A DNA stretch of 7,807 nt. Origin: H2-BAC3 sp045863035. GTDB taxonomy: Bacteria; Bacteroidota; Ignavibacteria; Ignavibacteriales; Ignavibacteriaceae. Shown here piece after piece: positions 1-6,157 of the stretch (within the stretch, counting starts at the first letter, position 1; each line of letters opens with the position of its first letter). Position numbers and translations under genes: made by a program. The notes under the pieces were generated by a model that worked only from the letters and a program-made list of their open reading frames with translations, had not been told where the DNA came from and searched no databases. The DNA lies in the NCBI GenBank assembly GCA_045863035.1, contig BTUV01000115.1, positions 1-7,807 of the forward strand, in the 5' to 3' direction.

Positions 1-36
1 TTTCCTGATTCAGCAAGTAATCGTTGCCTTCAACTT

Positions 37-50
37 TCAATTCTCAGTTC
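37..50. repeat. Gene-end motif, copy 1
   Basis: TCAATTCTCAGTTC lies immediately beyond the ribH stop and matches 3409-3422 at 13 of 14 bases. The first 51 bases of the window otherwise contain nothing recognisable. Confidence 0.4.
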
Positions 51-51
51 T

Positions 52-513
52 TCACATCTGCTTGAAAAGATTGGCCATCTCAATAGCTGAAAGCGCGGCA
101 TCCCATCCCTTGTTGCCTGATTTTGTTCCTGCTCTTTCAATTGCCTGTTCGATGGTATCGGTAGTCAGCACACCGAAGATAACGGGCAGTTTATGATTCA
201 TTGAAACTGCCGCAACTCCCTTTGAAACTTCTGCTGCAACATAATCAAAGTGGGGGGTTGCGCCGCGGATCACTGCGCCGAGGCAGATGACTGCATCATA
301 TTTTTTTGATGCAGCTAATTTTTCTGCTACAAGAGGTATCTCGTAAGAACCCGGAACCCATACCTTGGTGATATCTTCATCATCACATCCATGTCTGATC
401 AGGCAGTCATAAGCTCCTGAGGAAAGGCGTGAAGTAATAAATTCGTTAAAGCGGCTTGCAACAATGGCAATCCGGAGTCCTTCAGCGGATAATTTTCCTT
501 CTATGAGTTTCAT
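52..513 (-). CDS. ribH: 6,7-dimethyl-8-ribityllumazine synthase (riboflavin biosynthesis)
   Basis: This 153-residue protein is complete and of normal length for the family. Lumazine synthase condenses 5-amino-6-ribitylaminouracil with 3,4-dihydroxy-2-butanone 4-phosphate in the cytoplasm, the penultimate step to riboflavin; the family forms pentamers or 60-mer shells. Visible signatures are RFN (residues 21-23), VPGSYEIP (53-60, substrate binding), LGAVIRGATPHFD (78-90) with the catalytic His at 88, and PVIFGVLTTDT (110-120) followed by Arg127, the expected phosphate-binding position. It starts at an ATG preceded by a weak purine-rich stretch (AGAAAGAAG) and TATATAT. It lies 25 bp downstream of the PHP gene on the same strand and is probably the last gene of a Crp-PHP-ribH operon. 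No other riboflavin gene and no FMN riboswitch is visible. The identification is secure. Confidence 0.97.
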   Translation of the reverse strand: MKLIEGKLSAEGLRIAIVASRFNEFITSRLSSGAYDCLIRHGCDDEDITKVWVPGSYEIPLVAEKLAASKKYDAVICLGAVIRGATPHFDYVAAEVSKGVAAVSMNHKLPVIFGVLTTDTIEQAIERAGTKSGNKGWDAALSAIEMANLFKQM

Positions 514-538
514 ATATATAACTTCTTTCTTCTGTTGG

Positions 539-1369
539 TCATGCTACAATATTAGTCAGCCGGCTTTTCATGGCGCGCACCTCATCGTACCGCAGATAAA
601 ACCGTCCGAAATTTTCATCATCCTTCTTCTTGCCGCCGTGGAAATCAGAACCGCCGGAGCGAAGGAGGAAATAGTTGTTGGTTAGTTCATGTAAAAATTT
701 GATTTGTGTATTGCTCAGTGACGGGTGCATCACTTCAATGCCGTCACAGCCGGCATCAATGAGAGCTTTCAGGACGTCCTCAGGCATATTTCCGGGGTGT
801 GCTATAAATGAAAGACCGGATGCTGCCGAAATGAGCCGGAATGCACTTTCCGGAGATATATATACTTTCTTTTCGTAAGCAGGAGCATTATTTCCGAGAT
901 AACTGTAAAACGCTTCCTGAAATGATTTTACATATTCCTTTTTTAAAAGGAGTTCAGCTATATGCGGTCTTCCGATCGGAAGTCCGGGATACTGATCGGA
1001 AATTTCATTGATGCTAAGAGCGAGCCCCATACTGTTTAGTTTTTTAATAATTCTTTCAGCGCGATAAAACCGTTCTTTTGTAAAAAACTGAAGCGCGGCC
1101 TGGAACTCATTATTTTCAGGATCAACAAAATACCCAAGAATGTGCACCTCCTTCCCCTGAAATTCAGAGCTGAGTTCTACGCCGGGTATAAGTTCTAATG
1201 AAGATTTTTTTGCAATAGGGAGTGCAGTTCTGTAACCTTCAAGCGTGTCATGATCAGTGATGCTAATTGCCTGAAAACCGGCACGGACAGCTTTTTCTAC
1301 CAGTTCTTTCGGTGTGTAAAAACCGTCTGATGCTGTTGTATGTAAATGAAGATCAACTCTGCCGGACAT
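539..1369 (-). CDS. PHP-domain phosphoesterase, RNase AM / YciV-like
   Basis: This 276-residue protein is a complete PHP (polymerase and histidinol phosphatase) metal-dependent phosphoesterase. Metal-ligand motifs appear in the expected order: DLHLHTTASDG (His8, His10, Asp15), ITDHDT (Asp39, His40), PGVELSS (Glu65), VHILGY (His76), FIAHPG (His191) and SDFHGG (Asp242, His244). The middle segment GRPHIAELL followed by EYVKSFQEAF and a YLG-APAY stretch (about 133-166) is the insertion typical of the YciV/TrpH group. Characterised members remove the 3' phosphate from 3',5'-bisphosphonucleotides and act as 5'-3' exoribonuclease (RNase AM) on short RNAs and rRNA 5' ends. The substrate here is inferred from that resemblance. 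The ATG lies 2 bp after the stop of the upstream Crp-family gene, so translation is probably coupled. Family certain; exact activity moderately sure. Confidence 0.9.
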   Translation of the reverse strand: MSGRVDLHLHTTASDGFYTPKELVEKAVRAGFQAISITDHDTLEGYRTALPIAKKSSLELIPGVELSSEFQGKEVHILGYFVDPENNEFQAALQFFTKERFYRAERIIKKLNSMGLALSINEISDQYPGLPIGRPHIAELLLKKEYVKSFQEAFYSYLGNNAPAYEKKVYISPESAFRLISAASGLSFIAHPGNMPEDVLKALIDAGCDGIEVMHPSLSNTQIKFLHELTNNYFLLRSGGSDFHGGKKKDDENFGRFYLRYDEVRAMKSRLTNIVA

Positions 1370-1371
1370 TC

Positions 1372-2055
1372 TTACTGGAACATTTCCTTAAACTTCTCAT
1401 AGTCACTGATTATCAGTTTGCTCCCTTCCAATTTAATTAGTCCCCGTTTGGCGAAGGAGTGGAGCGAACGGGATATCGTCTCGCGTGAGGTTCCGGCCAT
1501 ATTCGCCAGATCATGCTGATAAGGGAGCTTTTCAATTTCAACCACTCCTTTATGAATCTTCCCGATATCGTCCGCCAGTTGAATGATAACTGTGGCGACT
1601 TTACCTTCAGCATCCTTGAGAGAGAGAGATTTAATCTTCATATCGGCTGAACGGAGTCGTTTGGTCAGCTCCTGAAGGAGAGAAATACAAACTTCCGGAT
1701 GCGCATAAAGCAGGTCGAGGAAATCTTTACGCTGAATGATAAAAATTTCTGATTTTTCCAGTGCGGTAACATTGGCAGAGCGGTTCAAACCGTCCAAAAT
1801 GGCCATTTCACCAAAAAAATCGGTCTCCGACATGATTGAAAGTATCACCTCCCGCCCGTCATCACTGACACGGAAAACTTTAACCTTGCCTGAATTTATC
1901 ACAAAAAGCGCAGTACCCGATTCATTTTCCATCAGGATAGGTTCGTCTTTTTCAAAAGTCCTGGTTTTGCCAAGCTTTGAAATCATATCCAGAGCTTCAT
2001 CCGCCAGTTCTGCGAAGATAGGGACGTACTGTAAGAAATTTTCGTTCTGAGTCAT
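1372..2055 (-). CDS. Crp/Fnr-family transcriptional regulator
   Basis: This 227-residue protein has the full two-domain Crp/Fnr layout: an N-terminal cyclic-nucleotide-binding beta-roll (about 10-125), a dimerisation helix (about 125-150) and a C-terminal winged helix-turn-helix (about 165-225). In the beta-roll, FFGEMAIL (80-87) and NRSA (91-94) give Glu83, Arg92 and Ser93, matching the cyclic-nucleotide phosphate and ribose contacts of E. coli CRP, so ligand binding is plausible. There is no N-terminal cysteine cluster, so it is not an FNR-type iron-sulphur sensor. The recognition helix reads SRETISRSL (190-198) and keeps the Arg-Glu-x-x-x-Arg contacts (191, 192, 196) of CRP, predicting TGTGA half-sites. 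It is first in the presumed operon with the PHP gene and ribH. A matching operator lies just upstream. The ligand and regulon are unknown. Confidence 0.93.
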   Translation of the reverse strand: MTQNENFLQYVPIFAELADEALDMISKLGKTRTFEKDEPILMENESGTALFVINSGKVKVFRVSDDGREVILSIMSETDFFGEMAILDGLNRSANVTALEKSEIFIIQRKDFLDLLYAHPEVCISLLQELTKRLRSADMKIKSLSLKDAEGKVATVIIQLADDIGKIHKGVVEIEKLPYQHDLANMAGTSRETISRSLHSFAKRGLIKLEGSKLIISDYEKFKEMFQ

Positions 2056-2090
2056 CGGAAATCCGGTTATTTATGAATACATAATATAAG

Positions 2091-2106
2091 TGTGACGGCT
2101 GTCAAA
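2091..2106. promoter_or_regulatory. Candidate CRP-type operator overlapping a -35 box
   Basis: The plus strand reads TGTGA-CGGCTG-TCAAA, matching 9 of 10 positions of the E. coli CRP consensus TGTGA-N6-TCACA. On the minus strand the same bases contain TTGACA (2105 down to 2100), a perfect -35 hexamer facing the Crp-family gene, whose ATG is at 2055. No canonical -10 follows at 16-18 bp; TATATT and TATTAT occur but only 11-13 bp away. Overlap with the -35 would fit autorepression. This is a match found by eye, not a scored site. Confidence 0.45.
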
Positions 2107-2292
2107 ATCAAAAAAATACGACATATCTCCAACTACTTTTGGTTATCTCTTTCTTAATGATATCCAAGTATTTTATTCATTTAAGCGCCTTGCAGTTCGT
2201 ATGGGCGGATTTAGCAAGGTGTCAGAACTGAACAGGGGTCAGTTTAACCGGAGCAGTATCGCTTTTCCTGATAATTTAAGTATTTTCAGTTT

Positions 2293-2940
2293 ATGATTCA
2301 TAATTATTCACAACACTCCGGTTGCACTCCCGGAACGGCTCCGGTTAGTTCGCATTACCATCTAATTATCTTTAAGAGTTATTTTCCTCTGTTGCTGCTA
2401 ACAGTCATTCTCCTTTTACAGCCGGTCGGAAGCGCTCAATTTCGCGGCTCATTTCAGGTGGCTGCTGCAATTCCGACCGGCTACTTTGAGGATGTCGCGG
2501 AAGCGGGCGGCGGCTCTACCCTTAACCTTGTGTATTATCCACTTAATGTTGATCTTGAGTTTTCGCTGACTACCGGATATTATTCGCTCGGCTATAAAGA
2601 GAACCTGCCCGGATATACCTTCAGATACACAGGCATTCCCCTTCTTGCGGGTGTTAAGTTTAATTTTTCTTCCTTCGACTTCATACCATACGCAGGGCTT
2701 GAGGCGGGAGTTTACTTTGACCGCTATTTAGTAACCATTGATTACGGCCTGCTTGGCAAATTCACCACCGAGACAACTGATATCAATCCGGGTATTTCCC
2801 CTTATGCGGGATTCAGAATGAATCTTTCCCCATCGCTTGATCTTGATGTGAATGCACGCTACAACAGAATTAATACAAAATACTATGCACGGGCTTATAT
2901 AGTGATACAGACCGGGCTTGCTTACAGGTTCGGAGAATAA
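2293..2940 (+). CDS. Secreted outer-membrane beta-barrel protein
   Basis: This 215-residue protein has an N-terminal signal peptide: a hydrophobic core FPLLLLTVILLL (31-42) and a likely signal peptidase I site after GSA (46-48, before QFRG). The mature part consists of alternating aromatic and polar strands (for example LNLVYYPL, LEFSLTTGYYSLGY, YAGLEAGVYF, YAGFRMNL, LDVNARYN) and ends in GLAYRFGE. This is the pattern of the small eight-stranded OmpA/OmpW-like 'outer membrane beta-barrel' families common in Bacteroidota. The specific cargo or role is not recognisable. The n-region before the hydrophobic core is unusually long (about 30 residues), but no ATG, GTG or TTG lies between the first Met and the core and an in-frame stop sits at 2272-2274, so this start is the only reasonable one. 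No Shine-Dalgarno is visible. The gene faces the RNA methyltransferase across the repeat array. Confidence 0.8.
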   Translation: MIHNYSQHSGCTPGTAPVSSHYHLIIFKSYFPLLLLTVILLLQPVGSAQFRGSFQVAAAIPTGYFEDVAEAGGGSTLNLVYYPLNVDLEFSLTTGYYSLGYKENLPGYTFRYTGIPLLAGVKFNFSSFDFIPYAGLEAGVYFDRYLVTIDYGLLGKFTTETTDINPGISPYAGFRMNLSPSLDLDVNARYNRINTKYYARAYIVIQTGLAYRFGE

Positions 2941-3000
2941 GAAGTTATGTGTATAATGAGATTATCGGTTGTGTTGTATATATAAACATCGATACACGCC

Positions 3001-3393
3001 GTGACGCCGCAATCGCGGAAATAATACGTATATAAAAATCTGTCATGGCGATTGCATCGTCTCTGCTTGAACCTGTTGTCGTTGACGTCCTTATCGTCCT
3101 TGGATGGGTTTGAGACGACGCAATCGCAAAACCCCCTCGTATATAATAATCTGTCTGGCGATTGCATCGTCTGTGCTTGAACCTGTTGTCGTTGACGTCC
3201 TTATCGTCCTTGGATGGTTTGAGACGACGCAATCGCAAAACCCCCTCGTATATAAAAATCTGTCATGGCGATTGCATCGTCTCTACTTGAACCTGTTGTC
3301 GTTGACGTCCTTATCGTCCTTGGATGGGTTTGAGACGACGCAATCGCAAAACCCCCTCGTATATAATAATCTGTCTGGCGATTGCATCGTCTT
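3001..3393. repeat. 110-bp tandem repeat array with inverted 16-bp arms
   Basis: Three full units begin at 3048, 3158 and 3268 with an exact 110-bp period. A partial unit starts at 3378 and a decayed unit end lies at 3001-3047. Each unit has a left arm GCGATTGCATCGTCTC, a 47-48 bp core, a right arm GAGACGACGCAATCGC and a linker of about 30 bp with GTATATAA. The arms are inverted copies of each other with one mismatch (decayed right arm 14/16), so hairpins can form across the core or across the linker. Units 1 and 3 are almost identical; unit 2 carries shared variants (ATAAAAATC, ATGG). The array lies between two convergent genes. The region 2941-3413 holds no supportable gene: the period is not a multiple of 3, so reading frames shift between copies. 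Confidence 0.95.
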
Positions 3394-3408
3394 TACGAAA
3401 ATTATAAA

Positions 3409-3422
3409 TCAATTCACAGTTC
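3409..3422. repeat. Gene-end motif, copy 2
   Basis: TCAATTCACAGTTC spans the stop of the RNA methyltransferase and matches the motif next to the ribH stop at 13 of 14 bases. It also forms part of a short 7-bp tandem repeat (TTCACAG, TTCACAA). Confidence 0.4.
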
Positions 3423-4333
3423 ACAATTCGTTAGTGCATACAAAAACACTGCCGCGGCTGAAGCTACATTAAGTGATTCTGCTTTGCCGTAACCGGGGAT
3501 GACTGCGGTTTGATGTGCCANNNNNNNNNNNNNNNNNNNNNNNNNNNNNNNNNNNNNNNNNNNNNNNNNNNNNNNNNNNNNNNNNNNNNNNNNNNNNNNN
3601 NNNNNNNNNNNNNNNNNNNNACATTAAGTGATTCTGCTTTGCCGTAACCGGGGATGACTGCGGTTTGATGTGCCAATGATTTTACTTCATCTGAAGGGCC
3701 ATTCGCTTCATTGCCAAGGAGAAGGATTAGTTTTTCACTTTCAGGATGCAGCCGGTTCAGCGGGGTTCCGTGCATATCTGCGCAAATCATTTTCCGCCCG
3801 CTGCTTCTCAGATAGGATCGTATATCATCACCGGTTTCAAGTCGGATAATTGCTGTTCTGAACATCGAACCCATTGAAGCGCGCACTACTTTAGGATTCA
3901 GGTAATCAGCGCAGTTCCCGGTTGTATATATATTGTGAACGCCGAACCAGTCAGCGGTTCTTATGATGGTGCCAAAATTCCCCGGGTCAGAAACTGAATC
4001 AAGCAGCAGTGCAACACGCCCTTCTTCTCTGGTTTTCTTCACCGGTGGTACTCTGAAAACCGCTATGATATGCTGCGGGGTAACGGTATCGGAAAGCCGT
4101 TCAAGCTCTTTTACGGGAACAGTATTAATTAAGGACTGCACCGGCTGGTATATATCACCATAGTTTCCGCTGAAGGAAAAGTCATTGCTGTGCAGTATCA
4201 GTTCGCATTCCCACCCGGAGGAGAGCGCCTCGGCAATCATCTTTTCTCCCTCGACCAGAATTTTGTTCTCCTGATCGCGGAATTTTTTCTGATGCAGCCG
4301 CGCCAGTTCCTTAATTTCAGCTTTGCTTATCAT
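3414..4333 (-). CDS. SpoU/TrmH-family RNA 2'-O-methyltransferase, split by an assembly gap
   Basis: This gene encodes a SPOUT-class methyltransferase that would transfer a methyl group from S-adenosylmethionine to a ribose 2'-OH in rRNA or tRNA. An N-terminal substrate-binding part (about 1-100; VEGEKMI at 27-33) is followed by the knotted catalytic domain. SpoU motif 1 is SDPGNFGTIIRTA (115-127), motif 2 LLLGNEANGPS (204-214) and motif 3 IPGYGKAESLNVA (227-239). As assembled, it contains 100 Ns flanked by two 55-bp copies and reads out of frame after the gap. Dropping the Ns and one copy (155 bp) makes motif 3 run on through ASAAAVFLYAL to a TGA at 3414-3416, giving 254 residues, normal for the family. 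The start ATG overlaps the stop of the DUF971 gene (ATGA). It resembles RlmB/TsnR-like enzymes; the target nucleotide cannot be told. Confidence 0.9.
3466..3520. repeat. First copy of a 55-bp duplication flanking the gap
   Basis: These 55 bases are identical to 3621-3675 on the other side of the N run. The copy ends exactly where the Ns begin. It encodes motif 3 of the RNA methyltransferase and is read in frame only if joined directly to the rest of the gene. It is best explained as overlapping contig ends. Confidence 0.95.
3521..3620. other. Assembly gap of exactly 100 N
   Basis: The run is 100 unknown bases, the round size used as a scaffold placeholder. Because identical 55-bp ends abut it on both sides and the gene is complete without it, the true gap is probably zero and negative by 55 bp. 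Confidence 0.98.
3621..3675. repeat. Second copy of the 55-bp duplication flanking the gap
   Basis: Identical to 3466-3520 and beginning exactly where the Ns end. This copy is in frame with the upstream part of the methyltransferase gene (residues 220-238 region, ending AESLN). Confidence 0.95.
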
Positions 4334-4668
4334 AAGAGTGTATCGTAATTCTGTTTCGCACCGGTATCTTCACTTTCCCACAGAGTTTTAAGATACTCCC
4401 AGGTATAGATTCCGGTAGTATGTCCGTCCTTATAGGATATCTGAAGCGCGTAACTACCGACCGGGTTAATGGCTGTTATCTTGTACATTTCAGGGGTTTC
4501 CGGGCCTTTTGCTGCAGGGCGGTAGGTGCGGAGGAGGATGGTTTCTCCCTTGCAGCCGGCGCAGGGGCACTCGTCCCGGAGGTACTTTATGGAAATAGAG
4601 CGGGTCTCACCCTGAGCAAAGTCAAAGTAAAGCCGCCCTTCTTTTATGTAAATTTTAGTCGGATTCAT
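4330..4668 (-). CDS. DUF971 (GBBH-like N-terminal) domain protein
   Basis: This 112-residue protein is a stand-alone DUF971 domain, related to the N-terminal domain of gamma-butyrobetaine hydroxylase. Diagnostic features are YLRDECPCAGCKGE (29-42) with Cys34, Cys36 and Cys39, the position that is LRDxCPC in the family, and DGHTTGIYTWEYL (81-93) with His83. In the eukaryotic enzyme this domain binds zinc, so a metal-binding role is possible; the bacterial single-domain proteins have been linked to iron-sulphur or quinone-related functions without a settled reaction. It is cytoplasmic, with no signal or membrane segment. Its stop overlaps the start of the RNA methyltransferase by 4 bp, so the two are co-transcribed and likely translationally coupled. 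No Shine-Dalgarno is evident. Domain assignment is confident; function is not known. Confidence 0.88.
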   Translation of the reverse strand: MNPTKIYIKEGRLYFDFAQGETRSISIKYLRDECPCAGCKGETILLRTYRPAAKGPETPEMYKITAINPVGSYALQISYKDGHTTGIYTWEYLKTLWESEDTGAKQNYDTLL

Positions 4669-4723
4669 CAGTTTTTGTTGAAAATACAGGAAAATCGGGC
4701 AATTTTAGCGAGTTTTCCATTAA

Positions 4724-4756
4724 AAGAGCCGGAATTTGTAATCTTTTCCGGTTCTT
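4724..4756. other. Hairpin in the divergent promoter region
   Basis: The arms AAGAGCCGGAA (4724-4734) and TTCCGGTTCTT (4746-4756) form an 11-bp stem with one wobble-compatible mismatch and an 11-base loop. It sits between the divergently transcribed DUF971 and CNNM/CorC genes. No T-run follows on the plus strand and only TTTTAA on the minus strand, so it is not a convincing terminator. It could be an operator or a 5'-leader structure. Confidence 0.35.
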
Positions 4757-4820
4757 CGGAATTCTCATGCCCAGTGTTTATTTTTATGGTTCTAAATTTA
4801 ACAATTACGCAACTTATTTA

Positions 4821-6125
4821 ATGCCAGAGAGTGACCTGGTGATCTTGTTCGCCGTGGCAGCTTTAATAACCTTATTTGAAGCCGCGGTTATCACCTTTGA
4901 CAAAGAACAATATGAAGAGCGGGAAGATTCTCCCGAACTCAAAATAAAAAAAATCACCCGCCTTCAGGAAAATCCTACTGAACTGTTTGCATTTACGGAG
5001 TATTGGCGTCTGCTGCTGCTCCTTTCCGCAACGGTGCTTACTATTGTAGATTTTATAAGAGCGGGCTATTCTGATGGTCCGTTTACCTGGCTGCAGGTGC
5101 TTCATGCTTTTGGGCTGCTCATACTCTTTCTTACCGGGTGGCAGTTGTTGGTGCTGATGCTGCCAAAGGGATTTGGAAAAAGATTTTCCGGTCCGGTTAG
5201 TCTGGTGCTCATCACCCCGATGTATCTGCTTATCCGCGCAACTAATGCACCGCTCAAGATACTGCTGGATTTCGCCAATCTGCTGCTTAAACCGTTTAAG
5301 ACTTCAACCACACTTTCTCAGGGGAAAGCATCCGAAGAGGAGATACGCTCGCTGCTGAATGAAAGCGTAAAAACAGGTGAGATTGATAAAACCGAGCACG
5401 AGATTATTCAGAATGTGTTTGAACTGAATGATGTGAGCGCCAATGAGGTAATGATTCCCCGTACGGAAATGATTGCGGTGGAACTGACCGATGATGAGGC
5501 AGAGATTTTTAACTTTATTGTTAAGACGGGTCACAGTCTGCTTCCGGTATATAAAGATTCAACTGACAACATCATGGGGATATTGCACATCAAAGATCTT
5601 ATGCGCAACTTTATTGAGAAGGGGAAGTATGAAATCCGATCGCTGATACGCCCGGCATACTTTGTGCCTGAGACCAAACGTGTTTCTGAAATACTGAAGG
5701 AAATGCAGATGCGCGGAGAACGTATTGCTATTGTGACCGATGAGTGGGGAGGTACGGAAGGAGTGATAACGCTTGAGGATATATTAAGTGAAATAGTAGG
5801 AAAAATTACCGGAGATACACCCCCTCAGCCGGTTGAGTTTTCCCAATTACCTGACGGTAAGTATAACATTCTCGGTTCAATGCACATTGAAACATTTAAT
5901 GAAACATTTAATCATGATCTGCCTGAGTCTGATGAATATAACACTGTGGCGGGATTCATTTCGTATAAGACGGGCAAAATACTTGGGCTTAACGAGCAAT
6001 ATACATACGAATCATTGACTTTTGAATTAGTAAAAAAACTGCGGCAGAAGATGGTGCAGTTTAACGTTTGGTCTGCGGAGAATGATCTGCGGGAAAAGAT
6101 TAACGATGAAGATGAACAGGAATAA
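4821..6125 (+). CDS. CNNM/CorC (HlyC-like) membrane protein with CBS pair
   Basis: With this start the protein is 434 residues, the usual size for the CNNM/HlyC group of inner-membrane proteins tied to magnesium or cobalt efflux. Four hydrophobic segments (about 5-26, 61-82, 90-115, 123-141) form a CNNM (DUF21) domain. Two CBS domains follow (about 203-266, opening VMIPRTEM, and 275-330, with DEWGGTEGVITLEDILSEIVG); such pairs bind adenine nucleotides. A C-terminal CorC_HlyC domain (about 337-417) contains YNTVAGFI. The ATG at 4821 puts the first helix a few residues from the terminus as in relatives; an in-frame ATG at 4767 would add 18 polar residues from AT-rich, non-coding-looking DNA. 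Neither has a Shine-Dalgarno. The membrane part is divergent (see findings). Transport function is inferred from the family. gltX follows by 32 bp. Confidence 0.9.
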   Translation: MPESDLVILFAVAALITLFEAAVITFDKEQYEEREDSPELKIKKITRLQENPTELFAFTEYWRLLLLLSATVLTIVDFIRAGYSDGPFTWLQVLHAFGLLILFLTGWQLLVLMLPKGFGKRFSGPVSLVLITPMYLLIRATNAPLKILLDFANLLLKPFKTSTTLSQGKASEEEIRSLLNESVKTGEIDKTEHEIIQNVFELNDVSANEVMIPRTEMIAVELTDDEAEIFNFIVKTGHSLLPVYKDSTDNIMGILHIKDLMRNFIEKGKYEIRSLIRPAYFVPETKRVSEILKEMQMRGERIAIVTDEWGGTEGVITLEDILSEIVGKITGDTPPQPVEFSQLPDGKYNILGSMHIETFNETFNHDLPESDEYNTVAGFISYKTGKILGLNEQYTYESLTFELVKKLRQKMVQFNVWSAENDLREKINDEDEQE

Positions 6126-6145
6126 TTTTTGACGATTGTAAAATC

Positions 6146-6151
6146 GAGGAG
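6146..6151 (+). promoter_or_regulatory. Strong ribosome binding site for gltX
   Basis: GAGGAG lies 6 bases before the TTG at 6158. It decides the start: no ATG is available before the HIGH-type motif, and the other genes in the window have weak or no Shine-Dalgarno. Confidence 0.85.
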
Positions 6152-6157
6152 TTTAGT

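Noticed and set aside
514..538. FMN riboswitch before ribH
   Set aside because: The gap is only 25 bp, too short for the aptamer, and the gene is downstream in an operon.
464..685. Plus-strand reading frame over the ribH/PHP junction
   Set aside because: It is antisense to two well-supported genes and has no family features.
2188..2219. Inverted repeat CCTTGC/GCAAGG upstream of the beta-barrel gene
   Set aside because: Only 6 bp with a 20-base loop; expected by chance.
2270..2275. GATAAT as the -10 box of the beta-barrel gene
   Set aside because: No -35 element at a suitable distance; the nearest, TTTAAC, is 21 bp away.
3110..3147. Promoters within the repeat units (TTGAGA and TATAAT)
   Set aside because: The spacer is 26 bp, too long, and the TATAAT is changed to TATAAA in the alternate unit.
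2922..3472. Open reading frames across the 110-bp array on both strands
   Set aside because: They are made of the repeat, which shifts frame at every 110-bp unit, and have no start signals or recognisable domains.
3464..3520. Alternative C-terminus of the methyltransferase read through the Ns
   Set aside because: It is the duplicated 55 bp read in the wrong frame; the collapsed sequence gives the expected motif 3.
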